DNA of 64,000 nt from DAOTWC01 sp048499435 (GTDB lineage Bacteria; Chloroflexota; Anaerolineae; Aggregatilineales; Phototrophicaceae). The position numbers and the translations under genes are program-made. Shown here in pieces: positions 15,891-24,638 of the stretch; within the stretch, counting starts at the first letter, position 1, and every line of letters starts with the position of its first letter. The notes beneath the pieces are model-generated. The model saw nothing but the letters and a program-made list of their open reading frames with translations. It made no database searches and was not told the origin of the DNA. Location of the stretch: contig JASNZW010000009.1 in assembly GCA_048499435.1 (NCBI GenBank), forward strand, positions 73,744 through 137,743, given 5' to 3'.

Positions 15891-16074
15891 CGGTCGGCAG
15901 TCGGCAAAGTGTGCATTGGCTATCATACCACCTGTTCAAGCGCCGCCTCCAGCCGCTAAACTAAGGGCGGGCGGCGGGCGCCTTTAATCTAACACACAGC
16001 CGCGCCGCGCTGAAGTGTTATATACTTTCAATATGTTCAATTCGTTCTGAATTTGCCAAAAGGGGAGCGAGAAA

Positions 16075-17049
16075 ATGGTGCGCAAAGGATTTGCGATAGC
16101 GCTGGCGGCGCTGCTGCTGGCGAGCGTGGGCGCTGCCGGCGCTCAGGACACCGTGCCGGACCTGAAAATCGCGCTGCTGCCGGTGCTGAACACGCTGCCG
16201 TTCTACGTGGCGCAGGCCGAGGGTTTCTACGCGGACGAGGGCGTGACCGTTGAGATCGTGCCGTTCGACAGCGCCCGCGACCAGCAGATCGCCGTCGCGG
16301 CGGGGGAAGTGGACGGCCTGAACACCGACCTGGTGGTCGCCAGCCTGCTCAACCAGGGCCTGCCGGTGCGCGTCGTGCGCGCTGACCCGCCCGCGGTGCC
16401 GTTCTTCGCCATCGTGGCTGGCCGCGACAGCGGCATCGCGACGCTGGACGACCTGAAGGGCGTGGAGATCGCCATTTCGGGCAGCTCGATCATCGAATAC
16501 CTGACGACTGAGCTGCTGCGCGGCGCGGGCTTCGCCGACGACGAGATCGTCTATCTTGAAGTGCCGCAGATCCCGGTGCGCGTCGAGCTGCTGGCGCAGG
16601 GGCAGGTTGCGGCGGCCACGCTGCCAGAGCCGCTGACGACGCTGGCGACACAGCTTCAGGGCGGCACGCTGCTCGCCGATGACAGCGCGGCGGCCTTCGT
16701 GCCCACCGTGATCGTGTTCCGCCAGGAAACGCTGGCCGACAAGCCGGCGGCCGTCGAGGCCTTCCTGCGCGCCTACGAGCGCGCGGTGGCGGCGCTCAAC
16801 GCCGACGCCGACGCTTACCGCGACGTGCTCAACGCCAATATCCGCGTGCCGGAGCCGCTGCAGGCGGCTTACCCGGTCCCGACCTTCTTCCCGGCCAGCG
16901 TGCCCACCGCCGAACAGGTGGCGCTGGTCTCGGACTGGATGGTGGAGCGCGGCCTGCTGGCGGAGGCCATCGTCTATGATGACCTGGTGGACGGCGCTTT
17001 CCTGCCGGAGACGCTGGCCCCTGAGGCGACCCCGGAGGCGGCGGGCTGA
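16075..17049 (+). CDS. ABC transporter substrate-binding protein, NMT1/SsuA-like
   Basis: 324 residues. Residues 1-23 are a Sec signal peptide (KGFAIALAALLLASVGAAGA, likely cleaved near GAAGA/Q) without a lipobox Cys. The mature part has the NMT1/THI5-like layout: LKIALLPVLNTLPFYVAQAE, then GVTVEIVPFDSARDQQIAVA, GEVDGLNTDLV and DLKGVEIAISGSSIIEYL. Family members bind sulfonates, nitrate, pyrimidines or thiamine precursors; the ligand cannot be told and no TPP riboswitch is seen upstream. AGGGGAGCG precedes the start. The ATPase and permease genes that complete the importer lie 1.4 kb downstream, separated by two repeat clusters and a DUF559 gene. Confidence 0.88.
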   Translation: MVRKGFAIALAALLLASVGAAGAQDTVPDLKIALLPVLNTLPFYVAQAEGFYADEGVTVEIVPFDSARDQQIAVAAGEVDGLNTDLVVASLLNQGLPVRVVRADPPAVPFFAIVAGRDSGIATLDDLKGVEIAISGSSIIEYLTTELLRGAGFADDEIVYLEVPQIPVRVELLAQGQVAAATLPEPLTTLATQLQGGTLLADDSAAAFVPTVIVFRQETLADKPAAVEAFLRAYERAVAALNADADAYRDVLNANIRVPEPLQAAYPVPTFFPASVPTAEQVALVSDWMVERGLLAEAIVYDDLVDGAFLPETLAPEATPEAAG

Positions 17050-17062
17050 CCGCGCCGCCGGG

Positions 17063-17560
17063 CTGACCTCACCCCCCGGCCCCGGCCGACCTCACCCCCC
17101 GGCCCCGGCCGACCTCACCCCCCGGCCCCGGCCGACCTCACCCCCCGGCCCCGGCCGACCTCACCCCCCGGCCCCCTCTCCGTGGGGAGAGGGGGAGGCA
17201 AGCAAGCGCGGCTGCAAGTCCCCTCTCCTATGGAGAGGGGATTTAGGGGTGAGGTTGCGTACCTCACCCCCCGGCCCCCTCTCCGTGGGGAGAGGGGGAG
17301 ACAAGCGCGGCTGCAAGTCCCCTCTCCTATGGAGAGGGGATTTAGGGGTGAGGTTACGTACCTCACCCCCCGGCCCCCTCTCCATGGGGAGAGGGGGAGA
17401 AAAGCGCGGCTGCAAGTCCCCTCTCCTATGGAGAGGGGATTTAGGGGTGAGGTTTCTGCGGGGATTTAGGGGTGAGGTTTCTGCGGGGATTTAGGGGTGA
17501 GGTTTCTGTGAGGCTTTAGGCGTGAGGTTTCTATGGCGCTTTAGGCGTGAGGTTTCTGTG
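17063..17560. repeat. Palindromic repeat cluster 6 with a tandem half-site array
   Basis: About four copies of a 23-nt tandem unit (CCTCACCCCCCGGCCCCGGC plus CGA) at 17067-17158 lead into three full units (to about 17453) and then five decayed GAGGTTTCTG(C/T)GG echoes. Nothing else is seen up to the DUF559 gene except upstream sequence. Confidence 0.92.
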
Positions 17561-17669
17561 GCGCTTTAAAGGCGCGGTTGCGTTAAGCTTGAAGGGTGTG
17601 TTTCGCCAGAGATTTAGGGGCGGGGTTGGCGCGCTTTGAAAAGGCAGGCGGCCGGAGCAAGGGCGCACG

Positions 17670-18098
17670 ATGAAGCCGAGAAGAACGGAGGATGGCCCTG
17701 CAGCGAGTGAGCTGCATCGCCAGTTCACGTCCTCTCCAGAGCAGTGGGATAAGCTGAAGCCGCTGGCGCGCGATATGCGGCATGCGCCGACGACGGCGGA
17801 GGATGCGCTGTGGCAGCGGCTGCGCGGCCGCCGCGTGGGCGGGGCCAGGTTTCGACGGCAGCACAGTATCGGCGGGTTTATTGTGGATTTCGTGTGCATT
17901 GAGCGCCGTCTGGTGATTGAGGTGGATGGTGCGGTGCATGCGCAGGACGGGCAGCGCGACCGCGACGCGCAGCGGCAGGCCGTGCTGGAGGCGCAGGGGT
18001 TTCGGGTGCTGCGATTCGCCAATGCTGATGTGCTGTACGCGCTCGACGCGGTGGTGCAGGCCATTGAAGAGGCGCTGGCTGACCGCGCCCCCGGCTGA
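17670..18098 (+). CDS. DUF559 (Vsr/restriction-endonuclease-like) nuclease domain protein
   Basis: 142 residues. After a 35-residue variable start comes the DUF559 core: AEDALWQRLRGRRVGGARFR (43-62), RQHSIGGFIVDFVCIERRLV (63-82) and IEVDGAVHAQ (83-92). Asp73 and the Glu84/Asp86 pair are placed as the catalytic acidic residues of PD-(D/E)XK/Vsr-type nucleases. The C-terminal QGFRVLRFANADVL strand-helix is also typical. Members are short, solitary predicted endonucleases, often found next to repeats. Here it lies between two repeat clusters inside what should be a continuous ABC operon, suggesting it arrived with or by way of the repeats. The biochemical role is inferred. Confidence 0.85.
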   Translation: MKPRRTEDGPAASELHRQFTSSPEQWDKLKPLARDMRHAPTTAEDALWQRLRGRRVGGARFRRQHSIGGFIVDFVCIERRLVIEVDGAVHAQDGQRDRDAQRQAVLEAQGFRVLRFANADVLYALDAVVQAIEEALADRAPG

Positions 18099-18104
18099 CC
18101 TCAC

Positions 18105-18425
18105 CGCCGGGCTGACCTCACCCCCCGGCGCGCAACCTCACCCCCCGGCCCCGGCCGACCTCACCCCCCGGCCCCCTCTCCATGGGGAGAGGGGGAGACA
18201 AGCAAGCGCGGCTGCAAGTCCCCTCTCCTATGGAGAGGGGATTTAGGGGTGAGGTTTCTGTGAGGATTTAGGGGTGAGGTTGCGTACCTCACCCCCCGGC
18301 CCCGGCCGACCTCACCCCCCGGCCCCCTCTCCATGGGGAGAGGGGGAGACAAGCAAGCGCGCGGCGCAAGTCCCCTCTCTTATGGAGAGGGGATTTAGGG
18401 GTGAGGTTTCTGTGAGGCTTTAAAA
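18105..18425. repeat. Palindromic repeat cluster 7
   Basis: Two units (about 18157-18257 and 18312-18412) separated by CCTCACCCCCCGGCC half-sites. They fill almost all of the gap between the DUF559 gene and the ABC ATPase gene. Confidence 0.92.
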
Positions 18426-18482
18426 GCGCGCGGCGCAGGCGGCGCTGTGGACAACGAGGATTTCAGGATGGAGTGTGTGTAG

Positions 18483-19277
18483 ATGGACCGGCTGCCGACG
18501 CTGGCTCAACCCGCCGCCGCCCCGCTGAACGGGCGCGCGGGCGACGAGATCATCGCGCTGGACGGCGTGACGTTTGGCTACGCCGCGCCGCTGCTGGCGG
18601 ACGTAAGCTGGCATATCCGCGCCGGCGAGGCGTGGAGCGTGCTGGGGCCGTCGGGCATCGGCAAGACGACGCTGCTGTACCTGATCGCCGGGCTGCGCCG
18701 GCCTGACCAGGGCACGGTGCGCGTTTACGGCCAGCCGCTGACCGCGCCGACGCCCGCGGTGGGCCTGCTGCTGCAGGACTACGGCCTGCTGCCCTGGCTG
18801 ACGGCGCGCCAGAACGTCGAGCTGGGGCTGAAGATTCGCGGCGTGGCGCGCCCCGCGCGGCGGCAGGCCGCCGCGGAGTGGCTGGCGCGCATGAACATCG
18901 CTGACGCGGCGGGCCGCTTCCCGGCGCAGCTTTCCGGCGGGCAGCGGCAGCGGGTGGCGCTGGCGCGCCTGCTGGCGCTCGACACGCCGGTGCTGCTGCT
19001 CGACGAGCCGCTGTCCGCGGTGGATGAGATCACGCGCGAGCGGCTGCAGGCGGCGCTGTGGCGCATCCGCGCCGACCTGGGCAGCACGCTGGTGATGGTG
19101 ACGCACAGCGTCGAAGAGGCGGCGCTGCTGAGCGAGAACATGCTCATCTTCCCCGACAACCCGCCCCTGCGCGACCCGCTGGTGCTGCGCCGCCCGCCCA
19201 CTGACGCCATGCCCGCCCGCGACGACCCCGCCTTCCAGCGCTTCTGCGCCGACATCCGCAAGGCGCTGCGCCTGTGA
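18483..19277 (+). CDS. ABC transporter ATP-binding protein, SsuB/TauB/NrtD-like
   Basis: 264 residues with all ABC ATPase motifs: Walker A GPSGIGKTT (55-63), Q-loop Gln98 in LLLQDYGLLPW, signature LSGGQRQRV (150-158), Walker B PVLLLDEPLSAVD (169-181) and the switch His208 in VTHSVEEA. The short size, one nucleotide-binding domain and the partner permease fit the nitrate/sulfonate/taurine class. It would energise import of the ligand bound by the protein at 16075-17049. The stop overlaps the permease GTG start by 4 nt. Confidence 0.93.
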   Translation: MDRLPTLAQPAAAPLNGRAGDEIIALDGVTFGYAAPLLADVSWHIRAGEAWSVLGPSGIGKTTLLYLIAGLRRPDQGTVRVYGQPLTAPTPAVGLLLQDYGLLPWLTARQNVELGLKIRGVARPARRQAAAEWLARMNIADAAGRFPAQLSGGQRQRVALARLLALDTPVLLLDEPLSAVDEITRERLQAALWRIRADLGSTLVMVTHSVEEAALLSENMLIFPDNPPLRDPLVLRRPPTDAMPARDDPAFQRFCADIRKALRL

Positions 19278-20026
19278 GCCGCCGGCTGGGGCGGCGCTGG
19301 CCGCTGCTGCTGGACCTGGCGCTGCTGCTGCTGCTGTGGCAGGCGGCGGCGGCGGCGCTGAACGCCACCTTCCTGCCCGCGCCGCTGGTGGTGCTGGAGC
19401 GCTTTGTCACGGAGCTGACCAGCGGCGACCTGTGGGCGCACACGCTGGTGAGCGCCCGCCGCGTCGGCCTCAGCATCGCGCTGGGGACGGCGCTGGCCGT
19501 CCCGCTGGCGGTGCTGGCAGCGCAGGCGCGCCTGCTGGACCGCTTTGTGACGCCGCTGCTGTACTTCACCTACCCCGCGCCGAAGGTCGTGTTCCTGCCG
19601 CTGATCGTCGTCTTTCTGGGCCTGGGCGACGAATCAAAGGTGTTTCTCATCGGCCTGATTATCTTCTTCCAGGTGTTCGTGATCGTGCGCGACGCGGCGG
19701 GGCAGGTGCGCCCGGAAACGCTGGAATCGATCAACGCGCTGGGCGCGAACCGCTGGCACCGGCTGCGCTATGTCTACGTGCCGGTGAGCCTGCCGGCCGT
19801 TATGACGGCGCTCAAGGTGAGCGCGGGCACGGCGATCGCGGTGCTGTTCATCGCGGAGACGATCGGCACGACGACCGGCCTGGGCTATTACATCATGAAC
19901 GCCTGGGGGCGCTTCGCCTACCCCAGCCTGTACGCCGGCATCCTGGCGATGAGCCTGCTGGGGCTGGGCCTGTTCGTGCTGTTCGACGTGCTGGAGAAGC
20001 GCTTCACGCGCTGGCAGCGCGGCTGA
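19274..20026 (+). CDS. ABC transporter permease, SsuC/TauC-like
   Basis: 250 residues, GTG start overlapping the ATPase gene by 4 nt. Six hydrophobic segments are visible, the first at about 10-32 and the last at about 212-238. The cytoplasmic EAA loop is ESINALGANRWHRLRYVYVP (near 155-174), which contacts the ATPase. It belongs to the BPD_transp_1 family and completes the NMT1-type importer. Convergent with the histidine kinase gene, 6 nt apart; no terminator is visible between them. Confidence 0.92.
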   Translation: MSRRLGRRWPLLLDLALLLLLWQAAAAALNATFLPAPLVVLERFVTELTSGDLWAHTLVSARRVGLSIALGTALAVPLAVLAAQARLLDRFVTPLLYFTYPAPKVVFLPLIVVFLGLGDESKVFLIGLIIFFQVFVIVRDAAGQVRPETLESINALGANRWHRLRYVYVPVSLPAVMTALKVSAGTAIAVLFIAETIGTTTGLGYYIMNAWGRFAYPSLYAGILAMSLLGLGLFVLFDVLEKRFTRWQRG

Positions 20027-20032
20027 CGGCCC

Positions 20033-21178
20033 TCAAAACATGCGGATCGGGATCGTGATCGTCAGGCGCGTGCCCTGTTCCGGCGCGGTCTCGATGTTGA
20101 CCTGCCCGCCGTAGAGCCGCGCCCGCTGCTGGATATTGTGCAGCCCCAGGCCGTTGTGGCTGCGCATCGTCGCCAGGTCGAAGCCCTGGCCGTTGTCGGT
20201 GATGACGATCTGGAACAGGCTCTGGTCGAGCTGCGCGCTGATGCTGATGTGGCTGGCGTGCGCGTGGCGCACCGCGTTGCTCAGCGCCTCGTTGGCGATC
20301 TGGCAGATGGCCTCAAACGTGGCCGGCGTGAAGGGCGGCGGCTGGTCGGGCGCGCTGATCTCCACCTTGATGTGCGGCGGCACGTGCAGGCGCGCCAGCA
20401 GGTCGCTGAACTGGCTGTAGATGGTGTGGTGGTGGCCGGCCTTCAGGTCGAAGATGTAGCGCCGGATGTCGTCAATCACGCCGTTGAGGTTGTTGATGAT
20501 CGCGCGCAGGTCGCCGGTGTGGGCGTCGCTGTCGCTGCGCAGCAGGTCCAGGTGCATGCCGATCGCGTAGAGCGACTGGATCACGCCGTCGTGCAGCTCC
20601 ATGCCGATGCGCTCGCGTTCCTCCAGCAGCGCCAGCCGGCTCTGCTGCTCGCTCAACTGCGCGCCGGCGATCGCCAGGGCGGCGTAGCCGGCCAGCGCCT
20701 CGACCAACTGCTGGTCGGTGTCGTCAAACGGCAGGCCGTCCTCGCGGTCAGACAGATACAGCGCGCCGAAAAGCTGCCTGCCGACCTGGATCGGCACGCC
20801 CAGCAGCGAGGTCATTGGCGGGTGGCCAGGGCAGAAGCCGACGGCGCGCGGGTCGCTGCGCATATCGGCCAGACGCAGCGTTTCCTGCTCGTAGATAATC
20901 ACGCCCAGCAGCCCGCGCCCGGAGGGCAGGTGCGCGATGCGCTGGATTTCCTCTGGCGTCAGGCCCGCCACCTTGAAATAGCGCATCCCGCCGTGGCCGT
21001 CGGGCACGCCCAGGGCGGCGTAGCGCGTTCGCACCAGCTCGCGCGCCGCCAGGGCGATGCGTTCCAGCGTCTGCTCCAGGCTGCCGGCTTCAGCGGCGTG
21101 CATCACAGCGGAGACGATGCCTTGCAGCTTGCTCAGGATGTCAGGTACGTTGTTAGCATGATGATTGTCACTGGGCAT
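20033..21178 (-). CDS. GAF-domain sensor histidine kinase (NarL/DevS type)
   Basis: 381 residues with no transmembrane segment. A GAF domain fills residues about 30-172 (ARELVRTRYAALGVPDGHGG to LAGYAALAIAGAQ). The HisKA_3 dimerisation helix follows with ERERIGMELHDGVIQSLYAI, where His196 is the phosphorylation site. The HATPase_c domain has the N-box NEALSNAVRHAHA and the G1 box ITDNGQGFD. It is a soluble, cytoplasmic sensor; the GAF ligand (gas, haem, nucleotide) cannot be told. It is transcribed divergently from the response regulator gene 77 nt away, so the pair probably forms one two-component system with a shared regulatory region. Confidence 0.92.
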   Translation of the reverse strand: MPSDNHHANNVPDILSKLQGIVSAVMHAAEAGSLEQTLERIALAARELVRTRYAALGVPDGHGGMRYFKVAGLTPEEIQRIAHLPSGRGLLGVIIYEQETLRLADMRSDPRAVGFCPGHPPMTSLLGVPIQVGRQLFGALYLSDREDGLPFDDTDQQLVEALAGYAALAIAGAQLSEQQSRLALLEERERIGMELHDGVIQSLYAIGMHLDLLRSDSDAHTGDLRAIINNLNGVIDDIRRYIFDLKAGHHHTIYSQFSDLLARLHVPPHIKVEISAPDQPPPFTPATFEAICQIANEALSNAVRHAHASHISISAQLDQSLFQIVITDNGQGFDLATMRSHNGLGLHNIQQRARLYGGQVNIETAPEQGTRLTITIPIRMF

Positions 21179-21255
21179 GATCGTCGGAATCGCTTAAGAT
21201 CAAGCACGCGCTTGTTGCAGGCCGCTAATGATACCCTGTAGGACGGCAAAAGAAC

Positions 21256-21933
21256 ATGACAAAGATCGTACAGCTTCTGATTGCCGACGATCACAGCGTG
21301 GTGCGCGCGGGGCTGCGCGCCCTGCTTGAACGCCAGGGCAATTTCCGCATCGTGGCTGAGGCGGCGACCGGCGAGGAAGCGATCGCCAAGGCGCAGGAAT
21401 TTCAGCCCGATGTGGCGGTGCTGGACATCCGCATGCCGGGCCTGTCGGGCATCGAAGCCTGCCGCCAGATTGTCGAGACCGTGCCCAACTGCCGCGTGAT
21501 TATGCTCACGTCATACGCGGAGGACGAGCTGCTGTTCGCCGCTATTCAGGCCGGGGCGTCCGGCTATGTGCTGAAGCGCATCGGCGACAACGAGCTGGTG
21601 CACGCCGTTGAGCGCATCAGCCGGGGCGAAGGGATGCTGGACCCGGCGATGACCGCCACCGTGTTCGCGGAGATGCGCAAGGCGACCGAGGCGCAGCACG
21701 CCGCCGCTTTCGCGGACCTCACGCCGCAGGAACTGGCGGTGCTGGCGCTGGTGGCGGAGGGCATGACCAACCGCCAGATCGCCGTTAAGCTCTACCTGGG
21801 CGAGGGGACGGTGCGCAACTACGTCAGCAGCGTGCTGACCAAGATCGGCGTCAGCAACCGCGCCGAGGCGGCCGCCTACGCCGTCAAGCACAACATCAAC
21901 GAGCTGATCCCGCCCAGCCGCGACGAGGAATAA
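21256..21933 (+). CDS. NarL/FixJ-family response regulator
   Basis: 225 residues. The receiver domain (1-125) has the acidic pocket Asp11/Asp12, phospho-acceptor Asp57 in VAVLDIRMPG, and Lys107 in GYVLKRIG. The C-terminal LuxR-type helix-turn-helix spans about 152-212 (LTPQELAVLALVAEGMTNRQ, then GEGTVRNYVSSVLTKIGVSN). It would bind DNA as a dimer when phosphorylated by the divergently encoded GAF kinase. Targets are unknown. Confidence 0.94.
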   Translation: MTKIVQLLIADDHSVVRAGLRALLERQGNFRIVAEAATGEEAIAKAQEFQPDVAVLDIRMPGLSGIEACRQIVETVPNCRVIMLTSYAEDELLFAAIQAGASGYVLKRIGDNELVHAVERISRGEGMLDPAMTATVFAEMRKATEAQHAAAFADLTPQELAVLALVAEGMTNRQIAVKLYLGEGTVRNYVSSVLTKIGVSNRAEAAAYAVKHNINELIPPSRDEE

Positions 21934-21962
21934 GGGACCGGGGCGGCCGCGCCACTCGGCTA

Positions 21963-22405
21963 CGCAACCTCACCCCCCGCGCGACCTCACCCCCCGGCCC
22001 CCGGCCGTAACCTCACCCCCCGGCCCACGCGACCTCACCCCCCGGCCCCCTCTCCATGGGGAGAGGGGGAGACAAGCAAGCGCGCGATCGCAAGTCCCCT
22101 CTCCTACGGAGAGGGGATTTAGGGGTGAGGTGCGCTAACCTCACCCTCCGGCCCCCAGTAACCTCACCCCCCCGGCCCCTGCGCGACCTCACCCCCCGGC
22201 CCCCTCTCCATGGGGAGAGGGGGAGACAAGCAAGCGCGGAACCAAGTCCCCTCTCCTAGGGAGAGGGGATTTAGGGGTGAGGTTTCTATGGGGATTTAGG
22301 GGTGAGGTTTCTATGGCGCTTTAGGGGTGAGGTTTCTATGGCGCTTTAGGGGTGAGGTTTCTATGGCGCTTTAGGGGTGAGGTTAGCGCGACCTCACCCC
22401 CCGGC
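21963..22405. repeat. Palindromic repeat cluster 8
   Basis: Several CCTCACCCCCCGGCC half-sites, two full units (about 22034-22132 and 22188-22283), then four near-identical GAGGTTTCTATGGCGCTTTA echoes. The cluster ends 4 nt before the stop of the EthD-like gene and fills the whole gap after the response regulator. Confidence 0.92.
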
Positions 22406-22408
22406 CCC

Positions 22409-22735
22409 CTACTTCACCGGCGTGATCGTGTGCTCCTCTGTGTAGATGTGGATGCGCACGCTGGTGAACTGGTCCGCGTCCGCGCCAGCCGCCGCGCCGA
22501 TCTCCGAGGCGAACGACGCCTGCATCGCCGCCACGCTTTCAAACCACAGCTCCGCCGTGCCGTCATACGGCAGCTCGCCCGTCAGCTCCTGCTCAGGCGT
22601 GGCGATGTTGATGCGATAGTCGATCAGCCCTGGCAGCCGCGCCGAGAGCTTCGTGTGTTCCTCCACCCACAGCCGCTTGAACTCCGCCATGCTGAGGCCC
22701 GGTTTGCGCTTCAGCAGCGCGATAAGCTTGATCAT
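22409..22735 (-). CDS. EthD-like dimeric alpha/beta-barrel protein
   Basis: 108 residues. The ferredoxin-like fold is suggested by MIKLIALLKRKPGLSMAEFK, EEHTKLSARLPGLIDYRIN with the conserved HxxL, and a closing strand FTSVRIHIYTEEHTI. EthD-family members are small dimeric barrels, some linked to ether or aromatic degradation, many of unknown role. It is last in the minus-strand unit after the sugar ABC permeases (30 nt after the MalG-like stop), so it may act on the imported compound. Its stop codon abuts repeat cluster 8. Confidence 0.82.
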   Translation of the reverse strand: MIKLIALLKRKPGLSMAEFKRLWVEEHTKLSARLPGLIDYRINIATPEQELTGELPYDGTAELWFESVAAMQASFASEIGAAAGADADQFTSVRIHIYTEEHTITPVK

Positions 22736-22765
22736 CTGGTTTACCCTTCTGTGTGCGGTTACAGG

Positions 22766-23602
22766 TTAGTGCTTGAGCGCGCCCATTGTCAGGCCGCGCA
22801 CGATATAGCGCTGCAAAAAGACGACCACCAGCACGCCCGGCACAATCGTGATGATGCCCGCCGCCGCGATCTGCGCCCACAGGATCGTATGGCCGCCGGC
22901 CAGCGAGCTGATGACGACCGTCATCGGGCGCACCGCGCGCCGCGTCAGCAGCAGGGCGAACATGAACTCGTTCCACGTGAACACGAACGTGAACAGGAAG
23001 GCCGTCACCAGCCCCGGCGTGATCAGCGGCAGCGTGATGCGCCGGAACGCGCCGAAAATCGTCGCCCCTTCGATCAGCGCCGCTTCCTCCAGCTCGACCG
23101 GCAGGTCCTCGATAAAGCTCTTGAGCAGCCACACGGCGAAAGGCACGTTGAACACCGAGTTAGCGATAATCAGCACCCAGTGCGTGTCCATGATGCCGAG
23201 CTGGCGGAAAATGAGGAACAGCGGGATAGCCGACGCCACCGGCGGAAACATGCGCGTTGAGATAATCCAGAACGAGAACTCGTCGCCGCCAAAGCGGAAG
23301 CGCGCCAGGCTGTAGGCCGCCAGCGCCCCCACGCTCACGCTGATCAGCGCCGTTGAAAAGGCGATGATCGTCGTGTCGCGCACGCCCTGCAGGCCGTTGT
23401 TCTGCGTGAGGATGGCGATATAGTTGTCCAGGTTCCACTGCGCGGCGGGCGGGACCAGCACCGGCGGGACCGAGAAAATCTGGTCCTGCGTTTTGAACGA
23501 AGTGAGGAACATCCACACCACCGGGAACAGGAAAAAGGCCAGCGCCGCCAGCAAAATCAGCGCGATCAGCGCGCGCACGTACAGCGGTTTACGCTTTCGC
23601 AT
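22766..23602 (-). CDS. Carbohydrate ABC transporter permease, MalG-like
   Basis: 278 residues with six hydrophobic segments, the first at about 9-30 (LIALILLAALAFFLFPVVWM). The EAA loop reads EAALIEGATIFGAFRRITLP and is followed by LITPGLVTAFLFTFVFTWNE, as in the MalG/UgpE group of CUT1 importers. It pairs with the MalF-like permease 12 nt upstream. No ATPase gene is present in this operon, so a shared MsmK/MalK-type ATPase encoded elsewhere is likely (inference). Confidence 0.93.
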   Translation of the reverse strand: MRKRKPLYVRALIALILLAALAFFLFPVVWMFLTSFKTQDQIFSVPPVLVPPAAQWNLDNYIAILTQNNGLQGVRDTTIIAFSTALISVSVGALAAYSLARFRFGGDEFSFWIISTRMFPPVASAIPLFLIFRQLGIMDTHWVLIIANSVFNVPFAVWLLKSFIEDLPVELEEAALIEGATIFGAFRRITLPLITPGLVTAFLFTFVFTWNEFMFALLLTRRAVRPMTVVISSLAGGHTILWAQIAAAGIITIVPGVLVVVFLQRYIVRGLTMGALKH

Positions 23603-23614
23603 AGCAGCCCCCTC

Positions 23615-24517
23615 TCAGCCCGCCAGGTCGCCGCCGCGCATGCGCTTCTGCACCAGCAGGAACACGCGCGCGATGATAATAATGATAATCAACTGGATGA
23701 AGGCCAGCGCCGCTGTGTAGCCCATGCTGAAGAAGCGGAAGCCGTTGAGATACGTGTAATAGGCGATCGTCTCGGTGGAGCTGCCCGGCCCGCCGCTGGT
23801 GAGCAGGAACACCAGGTCGAAGGTTTTAAAGGTGTCCATCACGCGGATAAGCAGGCCGATCACGATCACCGGCAGCAGCAGCGGCAGCTTGATGCGCCAG
23901 AACGTGCCCCAGTAACCGGCCCCGTCCACCTCCGCCGCCTCCGAAATCTCAATCGGGATCGCTTCCAGCCCGGCCAGCGCCAGCAGCATCATAAACGGCG
24001 TCCACTGCCAGATATCGGTCAGCATAATGGTGAACAGGGCGGTGCGCGTGTCCGCCAGCCAGGGCGGGCCGGTCACCAGCCCGCCAGAAAGCGTCTTGAT
24101 GATGTAGTTCAGCGGGCCGAACGTGTCGTTGAAGATGACGCGAAACTGAAAGCCGGACACCACCGGCGCGATCATCACCGGCAGCAGCAGCGCCGTCAGC
24201 CACACCACGCGCGTGAAGCCGATCTCGCTCAGCAGCGCCGCCAGCCCGATGCCCAGCACAAGCTGGATGGCCACGCCAACCGTGACCAGCGTCAGCGTGT
24301 TGCCCATCGCGTTCCAGAAGCGCGCGTCGTTAAAGGCCTTGATGAAGTTGTCCAGCCCGACGAACGTTTCGACCGGCGAGACGGTTAATTCCAGCGACGT
24401 AAAGGCCAGCCCCAGCGTCCGCAGCAGCGGGTAAATGCTGATCGCCAGCAGCAGCAGCAGCGCCGGCAGCACAAACCCGAAGGCCACCCAACGCCGCCTG
24501 ATCCCGGATGAGAACAT
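23615..24517 (-). CDS. Carbohydrate ABC transporter permease, MalF-like
   Basis: 300 residues, with membrane segments from about 12-35 onward (WVAFGFVLPALLLLLAISIY). The EAA motif is EISEAAEVDGAGYWGTFWRI near 190-210. The size and LPLLLPVIVIGLLIR ending of the loop match UgpA/LacF-type CUT1 permeases. It lies between the binding-protein gene and the MalG-like gene in a minus-strand operon. Confidence 0.93.
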   Translation of the reverse strand: MFSSGIRRRWVAFGFVLPALLLLLAISIYPLLRTLGLAFTSLELTVSPVETFVGLDNFIKAFNDARFWNAMGNTLTLVTVGVAIQLVLGIGLAALLSEIGFTRVVWLTALLLPVMIAPVVSGFQFRVIFNDTFGPLNYIIKTLSGGLVTGPPWLADTRTALFTIMLTDIWQWTPFMMLLALAGLEAIPIEISEAAEVDGAGYWGTFWRIKLPLLLPVIVIGLLIRVMDTFKTFDLVFLLTSGGPGSSTETIAYYTYLNGFRFFSMGYTAALAFIQLIIIIIIARVFLLVQKRMRGGDLAG

Positions 24518-24565
24518 GCCGTCTAACCCTTCCTGACTAACCCGGCTCGAACGCGCCCGCAGCCC

Positions 24566-24622
24566 CTCACCCCCTAACCCCCTCTCCCGCAGAACAGGCG
24601 AGGGGGACGGGGGTGAGGGTCA
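24566..24622. repeat. Different palindromic repeat (second family)
   Basis: CCCTCACCCCCTAACCCCCT and its near-complement GCGAGGGGGACGGGGGTGAGGG flank a short centre (CCCGCAGAACAG). It resembles the main element in its ends but lacks the GGATTTAGGGG arm. It sits between the binding-protein gene and the MalF-like gene and could form a strong hairpin that tunes expression between them. Confidence 0.7.
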
Positions 24623-24638
24623 CGGGAGGGTTATCGCT

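Noticed and set aside
15961..16074. Riboswitch (for example TPP) before the NMT1-type importer
   Set aside because: The short leader lacks the conserved TPP segments such as CTGAGA and ACCTGA; only a weak -10-like TATACT is seen.
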